A stretch of DNA of 43,933 nucleotides from Deltaproteobacteria bacterium RIFCSPLOWO2_12_FULL_60_19 (GTDB lineage: Bacteria > Desulfobacterota > Binatia > UBA9968). Positions within the stretch are counted from its first letter, which is position 1, and each line of letters begins with the position of its first letter. The stretch spans positions 1 through 43,933 of the forward strand of contig MGSS01000134.1 of the NCBI GenBank assembly GCA_001798595.1. The letters are read 5' to 3'. Below are positions 34,115 to 41,423 of this stretch, piece by piece. The translations under genes were made by a program, and so were the position numbers. A model generated the notes under the pieces. It saw nothing but the letters and a program-made list of their open reading frames with translations, was not told where the DNA came from and did no database searches.

Positions 34115-35688
34115 ACGATTTGGGTTCGATCATCAACGCATTGAATCAAGCGTTGCCGGGACGCGCGACCGTGATTCGGATCGCTCGAACGAACGAGATC
34201 CATTGCCGCGTCGATCCAACGGCCGTCCGCGACCTGTTCGCAGCGCTGAGCCGGACTTGCGGCGCCGAGCTGGTGCTGATGGTCGGAAACGATCGCCGCG
34301 AGGACCGGGGCGGCTTCGAGATCCATTACCTGTTTGCCCATCGACGGGAGAACTGGTTTGTCGATGCGGCGGTGCCCGCGCCGGCGGAGGATCCCCGGAT
34401 CGTTTCTTTGGGGACGCTCTGCTACCCGGCGTCCAGGTTCGAGCGGGAGATCTTCGACCTCTTCGGCGTCGTGCCGGCCGGCCACCCCGACCCGCGCCCG
34501 CTGGTGCGCCATGGTTTCTGGCCCAAGGACTATTTCCCGCTCCGAAAAGACGCGGGCCCGCGAACGTTCTCAGATGACGGACGCCCGTTTCCCTTCCAGG
34601 AAGTGGGGGGCGAAGGCATTTACGAGATTCCGGTCGGTCCGGTGCATGCCGGAGTGATCGAGCCGGGCCATTTTCGTTTCAGCGTCGTCGGCGAGACCAT
34701 CATCGACATGAAGGCGCGCTTTTATTTCACCCACAAGGGAACCGAAAAACTGTTCGAGGGACGGAGGCCGCAAGAAGGCGTGGAGTTGGCTGAGCGCATT
34801 TCGGGGGACACTACGGTGGGGCATACTCTGGCATTTTGCCAGGCGATCGAGTCGTTGAGCGGAGTCGCCGTGCCGCCGCGCGCGCGATACCTCCGTGTGG
34901 TTCTCCTGGAGCTGGAGCGGCTCTACAATCACGTTGCCGACTTCGGGATGATCGCCAACGATACCGGTTTTGCGTTCGCGCATTCCCACTGCTTCCGGAT
35001 CCGGGAGCGGCTGCTGCGGCTCAACAAGCGGGCCTCGGGAAGCCGCCTGCTGCGCGGCAGCTTGATTCCCGGCGGCGTGGTCCAGGATCTGCCGCGCGAT
35101 TTCGACCTGGCCGGCGAGGTCGAATCGGCGCTCGCGGACTTTCAAGAGATCGTCGAGATTACGCTGGCGAACAGGATGGTGACGGACCGTCTGGAAGGCA
35201 CGGGTCAACTGACGGCGCGCACGGCCCGCGATCACGGCGTCGTCGGTTTTGTCGGCCGGGCGTCCGGCATCGATACCGACGCCCGGCGCGATCACCCTTT
35301 TGCCGCCTACGGCGAACTGAAGTTCAAGGTCCCGGTGCTCGAATCCGGCGACGTCAAAGCCAGGACTCTGGTGCGCGTGGCGGAGGCGCGCGAGTCGGCG
35401 CGACTCATCCGGCAAGCGCTCGAGCGGCTGCCTGCGGGGCCGCTCTCGGTCCCGCTCAACGCATGCCCGCCGTTCGAACCGGCCTTTTCCGTCGTCGAGG
35501 GGTGGCGCGGTGCCATCGTTCATTGGCTCATGGCGGACGCGGCGGGAAAACTATATCGGGTGAAAATCATGGACCCTTCGTTTGTAAACTGGCACTCCCT
35601 TTCCTACGCGCTGCTCAAAAACATCGTTCCGGATTTTCCGCTCTGCAACAAATCCTACAATCAATCGTACTCGGGGAACGATCTCTAA
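34111..35688 (+). CDS. NuoCD-type large subunit lacking NiFe ligands (Ehr)
   Basis: A 525-residue fusion of a NuoC-like N-terminal domain (to about residue 175; ASRFEREIFDLFGVVPAGHPDPRPL) and a NuoD/hydrogenase-large-subunit-like domain. In true group 4 hydrogenases the L1 motif has CxxC and the L2 motif has DPCxxC. Here L1 reads AERISGDTTVGH (227-238) and L2 reads MDPSFVNWHS (487 on), so all four NiFe-ligand cysteines are missing. The C-terminus ends KSYNQSYSGNDL, without a cleavable maturation tail. This matches energy-converting hydrogenase-related (Ehr) complexes. The reaction catalysed is unknown; quinone or another soluble redox pair are possibilities. Confidence 0.9.
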   Translation: MNDLGSIINALNQALPGRATVIRIARTNEIHCRVDPTAVRDLFAALSRTCGAELVLMVGNDRREDRGGFEIHYLFAHRRENWFVDAAVPAPAEDPRIVSLGTLCYPASRFEREIFDLFGVVPAGHPDPRPLVRHGFWPKDYFPLRKDAGPRTFSDDGRPFPFQEVGGEGIYEIPVGPVHAGVIEPGHFRFSVVGETIIDMKARFYFTHKGTEKLFEGRRPQEGVELAERISGDTTVGHTLAFCQAIESLSGVAVPPRARYLRVVLLELERLYNHVADFGMIANDTGFAFAHSHCFRIRERLLRLNKRASGSRLLRGSLIPGGVVQDLPRDFDLAGEVESALADFQEIVEITLANRMVTDRLEGTGQLTARTARDHGVVGFVGRASGIDTDARRDHPFAAYGELKFKVPVLESGDVKARTLVRVAEARESARLIRQALERLPAGPLSVPLNACPPFEPAFSVVEGWRGAIVHWLMADAAGKLYRVKIMDPSFVNWHSLSYALLKNIVPDFPLCNKSYNQSYSGNDL

Positions 35689-35733
35689 GATCGTAATCAG
35701 CGAGAGCCTCCGGCGAAGAGCGACGAGAACCGG

Positions 35734-35748
35734 CGCCGCATTGCGGCG
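35734..35748. terminator. Weak hairpin between convergent genes
   Basis: CGCCGC and GCGGCG flank a three-base loop in the 146-bp gap between the large-subunit stop and the convergent ferritin-like gene. It could slow transcription from either side, but no T-tract follows, so it is not a convincing intrinsic terminator. Confidence 0.3.
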
Positions 35749-35834
35749 TGAGCAAGCCAAGAGTTCGCGTAGGTATGGGACTGAATGGCGAAATCTTACG
35801 GGCGGAATTAAGCGGAAACCCAACGTGCATCGAT

Positions 35835-36269
35835 TCAGCGGGCAGCCATTTTTTCGATCGCCAGGAGAAGCTTCTCGTGCTTCCTGCTATCCATAATCAT
35901 CCCCTCCAACACAGCGTCAAACAGCTCCGCGCCTTCCCAACAGGCTTGACTCTTCAAATAAAGACAATCGGCGGCAATTCGCTGCTCGTATTGTCGAAGT
36001 CTTGGGGTCCAAAAGGCAACCTCGTTTCGCGCTATTCTCAATTCATCTACTCCATTTCCCTCCTGTTTTTTCAGGAGTTGCATCATGGCGCATAGTAGAG
36101 CATGGTGCTGCTCCGCTTCGACGACGATGCAGCTGAGGAGCAAGCGAACGGGACCGGTATCATCCACCTTGTCCAGGAAAGCCTTGTATCTCTCCACCAC
36201 TCTGACCTCCGCAGCAAGGTGCGCCTCAAGAGCCTTGGCAAAAAGCTCGTGTTCCTTTTTCGCATTCAT
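35835..36269 (-). CDS. Ferritin-like/rubrerythrin-like helical protein (operon B end)
   Basis: A 144-residue all-helical protein that looks like a four-helix bundle. Candidate metal-binding positions are HLAAEVRVVERYK in helix 1, VVEAEQHHALL (ExxH) in helix 2, and DSRKHEKLL in helix 4, which resemble a ferritin-like diiron pattern, although the third-helix ligand is unclear. GGAGGACGG lies upstream of the ATG. It lies 184 bp after the NifS-like gene on the same strand and may be the last gene of operon B. It could alternatively be a metal-free four-helix protein. Confidence 0.55.
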   Translation of the reverse strand: MNAKKEHELFAKALEAHLAAEVRVVERYKAFLDKVDDTGPVRLLLSCIVVEAEQHHALLCAMMQLLKKQEGNGVDELRIARNEVAFWTPRLRQYEQRIAADCLYLKSQACWEGAELFDAVLEGMIMDSRKHEKLLLAIEKMAAR

Positions 36270-36453
36270 TTCCGTCCTCCATCGCTTGATCCTTTGGGCG
36301 CTTCGAGAAGGAAGCGAAATGGGATCGAGATGCTACGAAGCGGGCGCTCGGTCGGAACCGGAGGATCGAGCAAAAACGGCGATGGTCGAGGCCGATCAAG
36401 GTAGGTAAAACTCCTGGGCCGTAACTGTGTGAGCTTTCTTGTCAGCGCCGCTC

Positions 36454-37626
36454 CTAGTGCATTGCAATCGTCTCCGCCGAAGCCACGCCAATCTGCGTGT
36501 GCCCCACTATCCTCGCCAGGCGGCCTACCGTGTAATCGACGTCTTCCTCGGTGTTGTAACGACTCAGGCCAAACCGGACCGAGGAGAGGGCATCCTGTTC
36601 TGTTAATCCCATAGCCAGGAGAACGTGAGACGGAGTTTTGACCTCAGTGGAGGCGGCGCCGGAAGAAGCATAGATACCTTCATCCGCCATGGACTTTAGG
36701 AGCTTGCAGGCCATAAGCCGTCTGAAGGTGACATTCGTCGTGTTGGGAATCCGAGCCTCCCTGCTTCCGTTAACTATTGCATGAGGAATTTGTTGAAGGA
36801 GCCCTTTTTCCAGCTTGTCCCTAAGCCCTCTCACGCGCGTATTTTCATCAGCAAAGTAGATGGAGGCAAGCTCTGCGGCTTTCCCCATGCCGATAATGGA
36901 AGCTACATTTTCAGTTCCGCCACGGCGGTTCCGTTCCTGGGGACCTCCAAGAATGAGCGGATGGAGTCTCACTCCTCTCCTGACAAACAGGGCGCCGACT
37001 CCCTTAGGGGCGTGAAATTTGTGGCCCGATAGCGAAAGCAGATCGATCTCCGCGAGCCTTCTTAAGTTAATGGGCACTCGCCCCACTGCTTGCACTGCAT
37101 CGACATGCAACAGCACTCCCTGCCCCTTGACAATCTCTCCGATTTCCTCAATGGGAAAGACCACCCCGGTTTCGTTATTTGCCCACATAACAGAGACAAG
37201 AGCCGTTTCTTCGCGAAGAGATTTCCTCAGTTCATCCAAGTCCAGCCTTCCTTGTCCGTCGACGGATAGATAGGTGATCCGGTAACCTTGCGTCGCTAAA
37301 TAGCGGCAGACGTTGAGCACGGAAGCGTGTTCCACTTTCGTCGTTACGATGTGTCTTCGCGACGGTAGAGCCGCCAGGGCCCCTTGAATAGCCGTATTGA
37401 TGCTTTCGGTTCCGCCGCTGGTAAAGACAATCTCGTCAGGGTGGGTGGTGCCTAGAAGGACCGCTACCAGATCTCGAGCCTCTTCAAGTTTCTGCCGCAC
37501 CTTAGCACCTAAAAGATGCGGGCTCGAAGGGTGGGCAAAGTGACAGGTGAGATATTGCCTCATGGCCAAAAACACCTTCTCGTCCACTTTTGTCGTGGCG
37601 TTGTTGTCGAGATAGATGCCGTTCAT
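36454..37626 (-). CDS. NifS/IscS-like protein with catalytic Cys replaced by Ser
   Basis: A 390-residue class V aminotransferase fold of the cysteine desulfurase family. YLDNNATTKVDEKV, FTSGGTESINTAIQG, VEHASVLN, MWANNETGVVFPIEEIG and the PLP lysine in LSLSGHKFHAPKG are intact. The active-site loop expected as SSGSACTS reads SSGAASTE: residue 326 is Ser (TCC at 36649-36651) where NifS/IscS have the persulfide-forming Cys, so normal desulfurase activity is unlikely. The ATG overlaps the pentapeptide-repeat gene by four bases, and AGGAGG lies 11-12 bases before it. No iscU or other Fe-S genes are nearby. It may be a PLP enzyme with another reaction or a regulatory derivative. Confidence 0.88.
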   Translation of the reverse strand: MNGIYLDNNATTKVDEKVFLAMRQYLTCHFAHPSSPHLLGAKVRQKLEEARDLVAVLLGTTHPDEIVFTSGGTESINTAIQGALAALPSRRHIVTTKVEHASVLNVCRYLATQGYRITYLSVDGQGRLDLDELRKSLREETALVSVMWANNETGVVFPIEEIGEIVKGQGVLLHVDAVQAVGRVPINLRRLAEIDLLSLSGHKFHAPKGVGALFVRRGVRLHPLILGGPQERNRRGGTENVASIIGMGKAAELASIYFADENTRVRGLRDKLEKGLLQQIPHAIVNGSREARIPNTTNVTFRRLMACKLLKSMADEGIYASSGAASTEVKTPSHVLLAMGLTEQDALSSVRFGLSRYNTEEDVDYTVGRLARIVGHTQIGVASAETIAMH

Positions 37627-37979
37627 GAAAAACCTAAACCTCCTTTAGCCTTCAAGTATTCCATTGTGAGCGCGGCCATCTCTGCTCCCGCAAAGTTTGC
37701 TCCGGTCACAATGGCTCCTTCGAAGATAGCGCCCGTTAGATTTGCCTCCTTGAAACTGGCGCTGGTCAGGTAGGCCTGGGCGAAGTTTGCGTTCGCCAAA
37801 TTGCTGCGATTCATAGTCCCATAGTTTAGCCGGCATCCCTGAAAGTTGGCCGCTCGCAAGTCGAGACCGGACAAATCCATGCAGGATAGATAGAGGTTTC
37901 TGAGATCGGCGCCGGCTAAACTTTTATGAGCATAAATCTTGTCAAGGAGTTGTTTGATATTACGCGTCCCATTCCCCAT
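37623..37979 (-). CDS. Pentapeptide-repeat protein
   Basis: A 118-residue protein. After about 20 residues it shows repeated A(D/N)Lxx units: SLAGADLRNLYLSCMDLSGL, DLRAANFQG, NLANANFAQAYLTSASFKEA and NLTGAIFEGAIVTGANFAGA. These should form a right-handed quadrilateral beta-helix of about three to four coils. There is no signal peptide, so it is cytoplasmic. GAGG lies about nine bases upstream of the ATG. Its TGA overlaps the NifS-like start (ATGA), suggesting the two products are made together and may interact. Confidence 0.9.
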   Translation of the reverse strand: MGNGTRNIKQLLDKIYAHKSLAGADLRNLYLSCMDLSGLDLRAANFQGCRLNYGTMNRSNLANANFAQAYLTSASFKEANLTGAIFEGAIVTGANFAGAEMAALTMEYLKAKGGLGFS

Positions 37980-37998
37980 TTTGTTAATCCTCGCAGTT

Positions 37999-38550
37999 TT
38001 AGTTGGTGGGAGCTGTTTTTATCGCGAAGTGGGCGCGCCGGTTCTTTGCCCGGCAGGTTTCATTCTGCTCCTTGCAGAGAGGCAGCTCCTCGCCGTAACT
38101 GATAATAGAGAGACGGTCAGACCCAATGCCTGAGGCAACGAGAAACTGCTTCGCCGCGTCCGCCCTCCGGACTCCCAAAGCGAGGTTATAGTCGCTAGTG
38201 CCCCGTTCGTCGCAGTGTCCTTCGATCTCGATTTTGACCTGTGGATTCGCCTTTAGCCAACCGGCGTGCTGTTTAAGGCTCGCCCGCGCATCGGGCCGGA
38301 TGGAATAGCGATCAAAGTCAAAATTCACATCCGCCAAGGGGCCCGTCTCCCCACCTTTCCCCAAAGTCCCCTTTTGGAACGCCTCAAGGCTTGACCCCGT
38401 TTTCTGGGATGACGCCGCTGTTTTTGCCGCGGTCCCCTTCGTAGGCTTGGACGCTGCGGAAGTCGAGCAACCTGCCGCGGACAATCCCATAACGAGCGCG
38501 AAAACTATCCCCCGAAAACCCATTCTCAAGTCGCAAAGGTTTTTCTCCAT
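37999..38550 (-). CDS. pal: Pal-type OmpA lipoprotein (operon B)
   Basis: A 183-residue lipoprotein. The signal peptide ends in the lipobox GLSAAGC, followed by a Thr/Ala/Ser-rich linker and an OmpA/Pal domain with VNFDFDRYSIRPDARASLKQ, VKIEIEGHCDERGTSDYNLALG and CRAKNRRAHF. The peptidoglycan-binding Asp and Arg are intact. AAAGGAGGAGG lies before the ATG at 38550. It is a paralogue of the operon A Pal (same IEGHCDERGT core and the same layout), yet neither lies with tol genes. Confidence 0.9.
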   Translation of the reverse strand: MEKNLCDLRMGFRGIVFALVMGLSAAGCSTSAASKPTKGTAAKTAASSQKTGSSLEAFQKGTLGKGGETGPLADVNFDFDRYSIRPDARASLKQHAGWLKANPQVKIEIEGHCDERGTSDYNLALGVRRADAAKQFLVASGIGSDRLSIISYGEELPLCKEQNETCRAKNRRAHFAIKTAPTN

Positions 38551-38697
38551 CTTCCTCCTCCTTTCGCTTTCCAATTGTGCATCTTCCAGGTATCCCGCAA
38601 GTCTGAACGTTAATCTCGTGGACATCGCTGATGTGCCCCCTATCTTCCCTGCCGAGTATCAGGGAAGGGAAGTCACTGAATCAAAACCAACAAACTA

Positions 38698-38940
38698 CTA
38701 CTTCTTTGGAGCTCCTGCTTCCTTCTCTATCGTCTTGGTCTCCGCAGTCGCCGCTGGAGCCGCAGAACCTGGCTCATTCGCTCCTGGGGCGGTAGCCACA
38801 GCTCCAGCATCCGTCGGAGCGCTTGCGGCCGGCGCAGGGCCCGCCGCTGGAGCGGGTTCTTCCTTCTTCTTGCACCCGGCAAAAGCAATAGCCACAGCTA
38901 AAGTGCCGGCCGCTAAGCAAGTGACCAATCTTTTGTTCAT
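38698..38940 (-). CDS. Small Ala/Pro-rich lipoprotein
   Basis: An 80-residue protein with a lipoprotein signal peptide; the lipobox is AFAGC followed by KKKEEP. The rest is low-complexity Ala/Pro/Gly (PAPAAGPAPAASAPTDAGA) and ends in a charged tail KTIEKEAGAPKK. GGAGGAAAGATCC lies before the ATG. It is probably tethered to a membrane and extended like a spacer. It has no recognisable domain. The position next to the Pal gene in operon B suggests an envelope role. Confidence 0.75.
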   Translation of the reverse strand: MNKRLVTCLAAGTLAVAIAFAGCKKKEEPAPAAGPAPAASAPTDAGAVATAPGANEPGSAAPAATAETKTIEKEAGAPKK

Positions 38941-39020
38941 TGGATCTTTCCTCCTTCAGGTCTCTTTTAAAACGCCAGCTTAGCAGTACAACCTTGATAT
39001 GTGGCTCTTGACTCCCAATT

Positions 39021-39473
39021 TTATATCCTCCTTGCTTTTTCAGATTCAGTGGTATGAGTTATCGATGGCCCCAGTCCATCCAAGACTTTTCTGATGGCTT
39101 CCGGCTTTATTGGGAGAAAGAGAAAGGCCGTGGCCCCTGCTTCGAGGGCCTTTACAATCGGCTCATATCCGGGTACAGACGTTGCGACTATAACCGGGCG
39201 GCCGTCCGCCAAGGCCCGGCATTCCTGTAATTGGGCTACATCTCTCGTACTTGGATGGTGAAGATGGACGATAATGCAATGGGGGGGATACGGATAGACC
39301 AAGCCCCATGCCTTTTGCGGCGACTCGCAGGTAACCACTTCGTACCCTTCCTGTTGAAGAACGGTAAAAAGCTGGGTATCTGGGTGCTCACCGATCAACA
39401 AAATTTTTTTTCCCATCTCTATCGTTTCTCTTCTCATCACACCGGCTTCGTCTTTTGGTCTTCTCTTCTTCAT
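39021..39473 (-). CDS. Asp-less receiver-like protein C (operon B)
   Basis: A protein of about 150 residues with a receiver fold: KKILLIGEHPDTQLFTVLQQEGYEV, then PHCIIVHLHHPSTRD, PVIVATSVPG and AFLFLPIKPEAIRKVLDGL. The strand 3 Asp is His (IIVHLHH), and the acidic pair is GE rather than DD; the KP of strand 5 and Thr/Ser of strand 4 remain. It starts with an ATG that shares a base with the previous stop (TGATG at 39473); an internal ATG at 39416 is the alternative and fits its paralogues better. No output domain is present. Sequence similarity to the two upstream proteins shows a recent gene triplication. Confidence 0.75.
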   Translation of the reverse strand: MKKRRPKDEAGVMRRETIEMGKKILLIGEHPDTQLFTVLQQEGYEVVTCESPQKAWGLVYPYPPHCIIVHLHHPSTRDVAQLQECRALADGRPVIVATSVPGYEPIVKALEAGATAFLFLPIKPEAIRKVLDGLGPSITHTTESEKARRI

Positions 39474-39925
39474 CAAGACCACTTTTCATTGAGCGATGAC
39501 TCCAGCTCGTCAAAGACTTCTCTTAGCGCATTGCGTTCTAATGGATGGAGGAAGGCTGCGGCCACCTTCTCCAGTGCTTTCACGACCACCCCGCCCGCAA
39601 AGATGGGCCTAGCAACGATAATAGGGGGCCCCCCGGCCAGGACGGCGCATCCCTGAAGTGCGGAGATATCCCCTTTACTTAGGTTGCTGAGATGGACGAT
39701 GATAAAGTCAGGGCGGAACCTCCAGACCAAACCCCATGCCTTTTGGGGAGACTCACACGCTATGACTTCATATCCTTCCTGTTGGAGGGCGATGAACAGT
39801 GACATCTCCGATTGATCGTCGATGAGTAGGATTTTTTTCCGGAATGGCACCATTCTTTTGTTTGCGAGGTTGTCGGAGACTTTTTTTGAATAATCACCCG
39901 CGATTGCCGAAGCGGTTGTAGTCAT
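39473..39925 (-). CDS. Asp-less receiver-like protein B (operon B)
   Basis: A 150-residue receiver-like protein with about 25 extra N-terminal residues. KKILLIDDQSEMSLFIALQQEGYEV keeps the acidic DD, but the phosphoacceptor region reads PDFIIVHLSNLS, with His in place of Asp. The strand 4 and strand 5 residues also differ (IIVARPIF and AFLHPLERNAL), so the Thr and Lys of the phosphorylation site are gone as well. It shares CESPQKAWGLV exactly with protein C. The stop overlaps the start of protein C by one base. A start at 39853 would remove the N-terminal extension. Confidence 0.75.
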   Translation of the reverse strand: MTTTASAIAGDYSKKVSDNLANKRMVPFRKKILLIDDQSEMSLFIALQQEGYEVIACESPQKAWGLVWRFRPDFIIVHLSNLSKGDISALQGCAVLAGGPPIIVARPIFAGGVVVKALEKVAAAFLHPLERNALREVFDELESSLNEKWS

Positions 39926-40015
39926 CAGCGGCTTCTAAAGAGAATTTCTTGGGTCCTTTTTCCCCGATCGTAAAAATTCGCGCGGCCAATGAGGCCTCAA
40001 GGATTCTTGATCTAA

Positions 40016-40423
40016 TCAGTTCCTAGACTCTTTATTCCTAGCCGAAGAAAATTGGTCTTCATCCTCAGATAGCTCCACGCTCCGTAAGGTTTCTCTAATG
40101 GTTTGTGGTTTCGCAGGAAGAACGAGAAAAGACGCTGCCTTTTCTTTTACCGCTTTAACAAGAACTTCCTGCGCAAGAAGCGAAACGGTAGCGACGACAG
40201 GCACCTTTCCGGCCAGGGCCACGCACTCGTCCAAAATGGCTACTTCTTTTGGGTAGCGCAGCTGAACGATGATGAGGTGCGGCTTGTATAAAGGATACAC
40301 GCCCCGGGCTCTGTAAGGCGATTCAAGAGCGGCAACCTCGTAACCTTCTTGTCCCAGCCAGGCGAAAAGCTCAATGTCTGGCTTCTCGCCAATCAACAAA
40401 ACTCTTTTCTTCTCCTCTGCCAT
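40016..40423 (-). CDS. Asp-less receiver-like protein A (operon B)
   Basis: A 135-residue receiver-like protein: KKRVLLIGEKPDIELFAWLGQEGYEV, then PHLIIVQLRYPKEVAIL, VPVVATVSLL and SFLVLPAKPQTIRETL. The phosphoacceptor Asp is replaced by Gln (IIVQL) and the acidic pair is GE; Thr and KP are kept. The C-terminus is charged (SEDEDQFSSARNKESRN). It is the second gene of operon B, 100 bp after the cupredoxin gene. The three paralogues A, B and C share spacing and motifs but each has its own substitution at the key site. Confidence 0.75.
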   Translation of the reverse strand: MAEEKKRVLLIGEKPDIELFAWLGQEGYEVAALESPYRARGVYPLYKPHLIIVQLRYPKEVAILDECVALAGKVPVVATVSLLAQEVLVKAVKEKAASFLVLPAKPQTIRETLRSVELSEDEDQFSSARNKESRN

Positions 40424-40523
40424 TTTTCTCGTCTCTGCTCTCTCCTTTACCTTCAGTGATCCACCGTGATTTTTCAGACATCCGGGTGAGCGAAGAACGA
40501 TCCGTGGGCCACAGGAACATCCT

Positions 40524-41033
40524 TCATTTTCGCGGCAGGACCAAGATGATTGCAGCCATAGTCGGGGCGTGGGTGGAGCAGGTCAGGTGATAAGAGCCAA
40601 TCTTTTTCGCGGTGAACGACAGCTCATACTCCCGCCCGCGGTTCAACTTAGTCTTCGCCACCACGTCACGTCCGTCAGGATCCGTAATCCCCACCTCATG
40701 CTCATCCGCGTTAACGACGAAGACCCTAAGCTTTACTGAATCTCCCTGGCGCACGGTTACGAACCCCGGAGCGAACCTGTAGCTTGACACCTCCCATTTT
40801 TTCGGGTCACTCTTGTCGGCCTGGCCCGGAGGCTTGAACTCGTACCCCTTTGAGAGATCCTTCGGATTGACCGGAGGTGGCGCAAGCTTATCGGTCGTCG
40901 TCGCACCCTTAAGCTCGATTGCGGTCATGAAGATTGTGTGTGTGGTTGGTGTACCTGTCTGAGTGACGCCGTCACTCGCAGAGAGCAAGAGCCCTAACAA
41001 CGCCAGCAATGAAAGCTTTTTCGCGGGATTCAT
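40524..41033 (-). CDS. Exported cupredoxin-like protein, first gene of operon B
   Basis: A 169-residue protein with a signal peptide (KKLSLLALLGLLLSASDGV). The C-terminal half is a cupredoxin fold: FAPGFVTVRQGDSVKLRVFVVN, NADEHEVGI supplying a candidate copper His, and YHLTCSTHAPTMAAIILV supplying Cys, His and Met in a compact C-x2-H-x3-M motif. The spacing is near that of type 1 copper proteins and of COX2/nitrous oxide reductase-like domains but not identical to plastocyanin. An N-terminal proline-rich segment of about 50 residues precedes the fold. Electron transfer or copper binding in the periplasm is likely. It is the first gene after a candidate sigma-54 promoter. Confidence 0.75.
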   Translation of the reverse strand: MNPAKKLSLLALLGLLLSASDGVTQTGTPTTHTIFMTAIELKGATTTDKLAPPPVNPKDLSKGYEFKPPGQADKSDPKKWEVSSYRFAPGFVTVRQGDSVKLRVFVVNADEHEVGITDPDGRDVVAKTKLNRGREYELSFTAKKIGSYHLTCSTHAPTMAAIILVLPRK

Positions 41034-41090
41034 CGTTCTGATACTTTCACCGCTCGCGCTCCGTCTTACCTAAACCACCAAATTACTGGA

Positions 41091-41129
41091 CTAGACCTCT
41101 AAGCATCCTTCCCAAATTTTTGCCGCCAT
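41091..41129 (-). CDS. Possible 12-codon leader peptide
   Basis: In the leader of operon B the minus strand has a perfect AGGAGG (41139-41144), a nine-base spacer and an ATG at 41129 opening the peptide MAAKIWEGCLEV and a TAG. It ends 57 bases before the cupredoxin ATG, whose own ribosome-binding site is weak. A hairpin with TTTGTT and AACAAA arms (41146-41161) sits just before it. Whether it is translated is unknown. Confidence 0.4.
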   Translation of the reverse strand: MAAKIWEGCLEV

Positions 41130-41240
41130 ATTTAGATACCTCCTGTTTGTTAGTCAACAAATAACAGTAACAGCCCCCCACGCAACTTTTATGTTCCTTT
41201 CGTGAGCTTATGTCAGGACTAGAAGATACCTTGTGCCAAC

Positions 41241-41255
41241 GCAAAAGAAGTGCCA
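41241..41255 (-). promoter_or_regulatory. Candidate sigma-54 promoter of operon B
   Basis: The minus strand reads TGGCACTTCTTTTGC, an exact match to the -24/-12 consensus TGGCAC-N5-TTGC. Transcription would start near 41229, leaving a leader of about 195 nt before the cupredoxin gene. The adjacent upstream gene encodes an NtrC-like activator. The 413-bp gap 41034-41446 otherwise holds only the leader and the palindromes described separately. Confidence 0.85.
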
Positions 41256-41341
41256 TCCATGAGAAGAAAGCTAAGTGGCGGAATTTAGGAGGAAATTTTG
41301 GTAGGGTCTGGATTTAACTTAGAGAAAGACCGCAATTAGAC

Positions 41342-41354
41342 TGCAAATTTTGCA
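41342..41354. promoter_or_regulatory. Candidate enhancer site 1 (TGCA-N5-TGCA)
   Basis: TGCAAATTTTGCA is a perfect 13-bp palindrome centred about 119 bp upstream of the predicted start of operon B. It is the nearest of three such sites. A separate inverted repeat (CTAGGT, four bases, ACCTAG) lies at 41361-41376 between sites 1 and 2. Confidence 0.65.
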
Positions 41355-41381
41355 TTTTTACTAGGTACTAACCTAGAAAGA

Positions 41382-41394
41382 TGCAAAAAATGCA
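41382..41394. promoter_or_regulatory. Candidate enhancer site 2 (TGCA-N5-TGCA)
   Basis: TGCAAAAAATGCA has the same TGCA-five A/T bases-TGCA layout, centred 40 bp from site 1, near four helical turns, so both sites would face the same side of the DNA. Confidence 0.6.
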
Positions 41395-41423
41395 CAGATG
41401 AGCGAGGTTGCTTAGGCTAGGAG

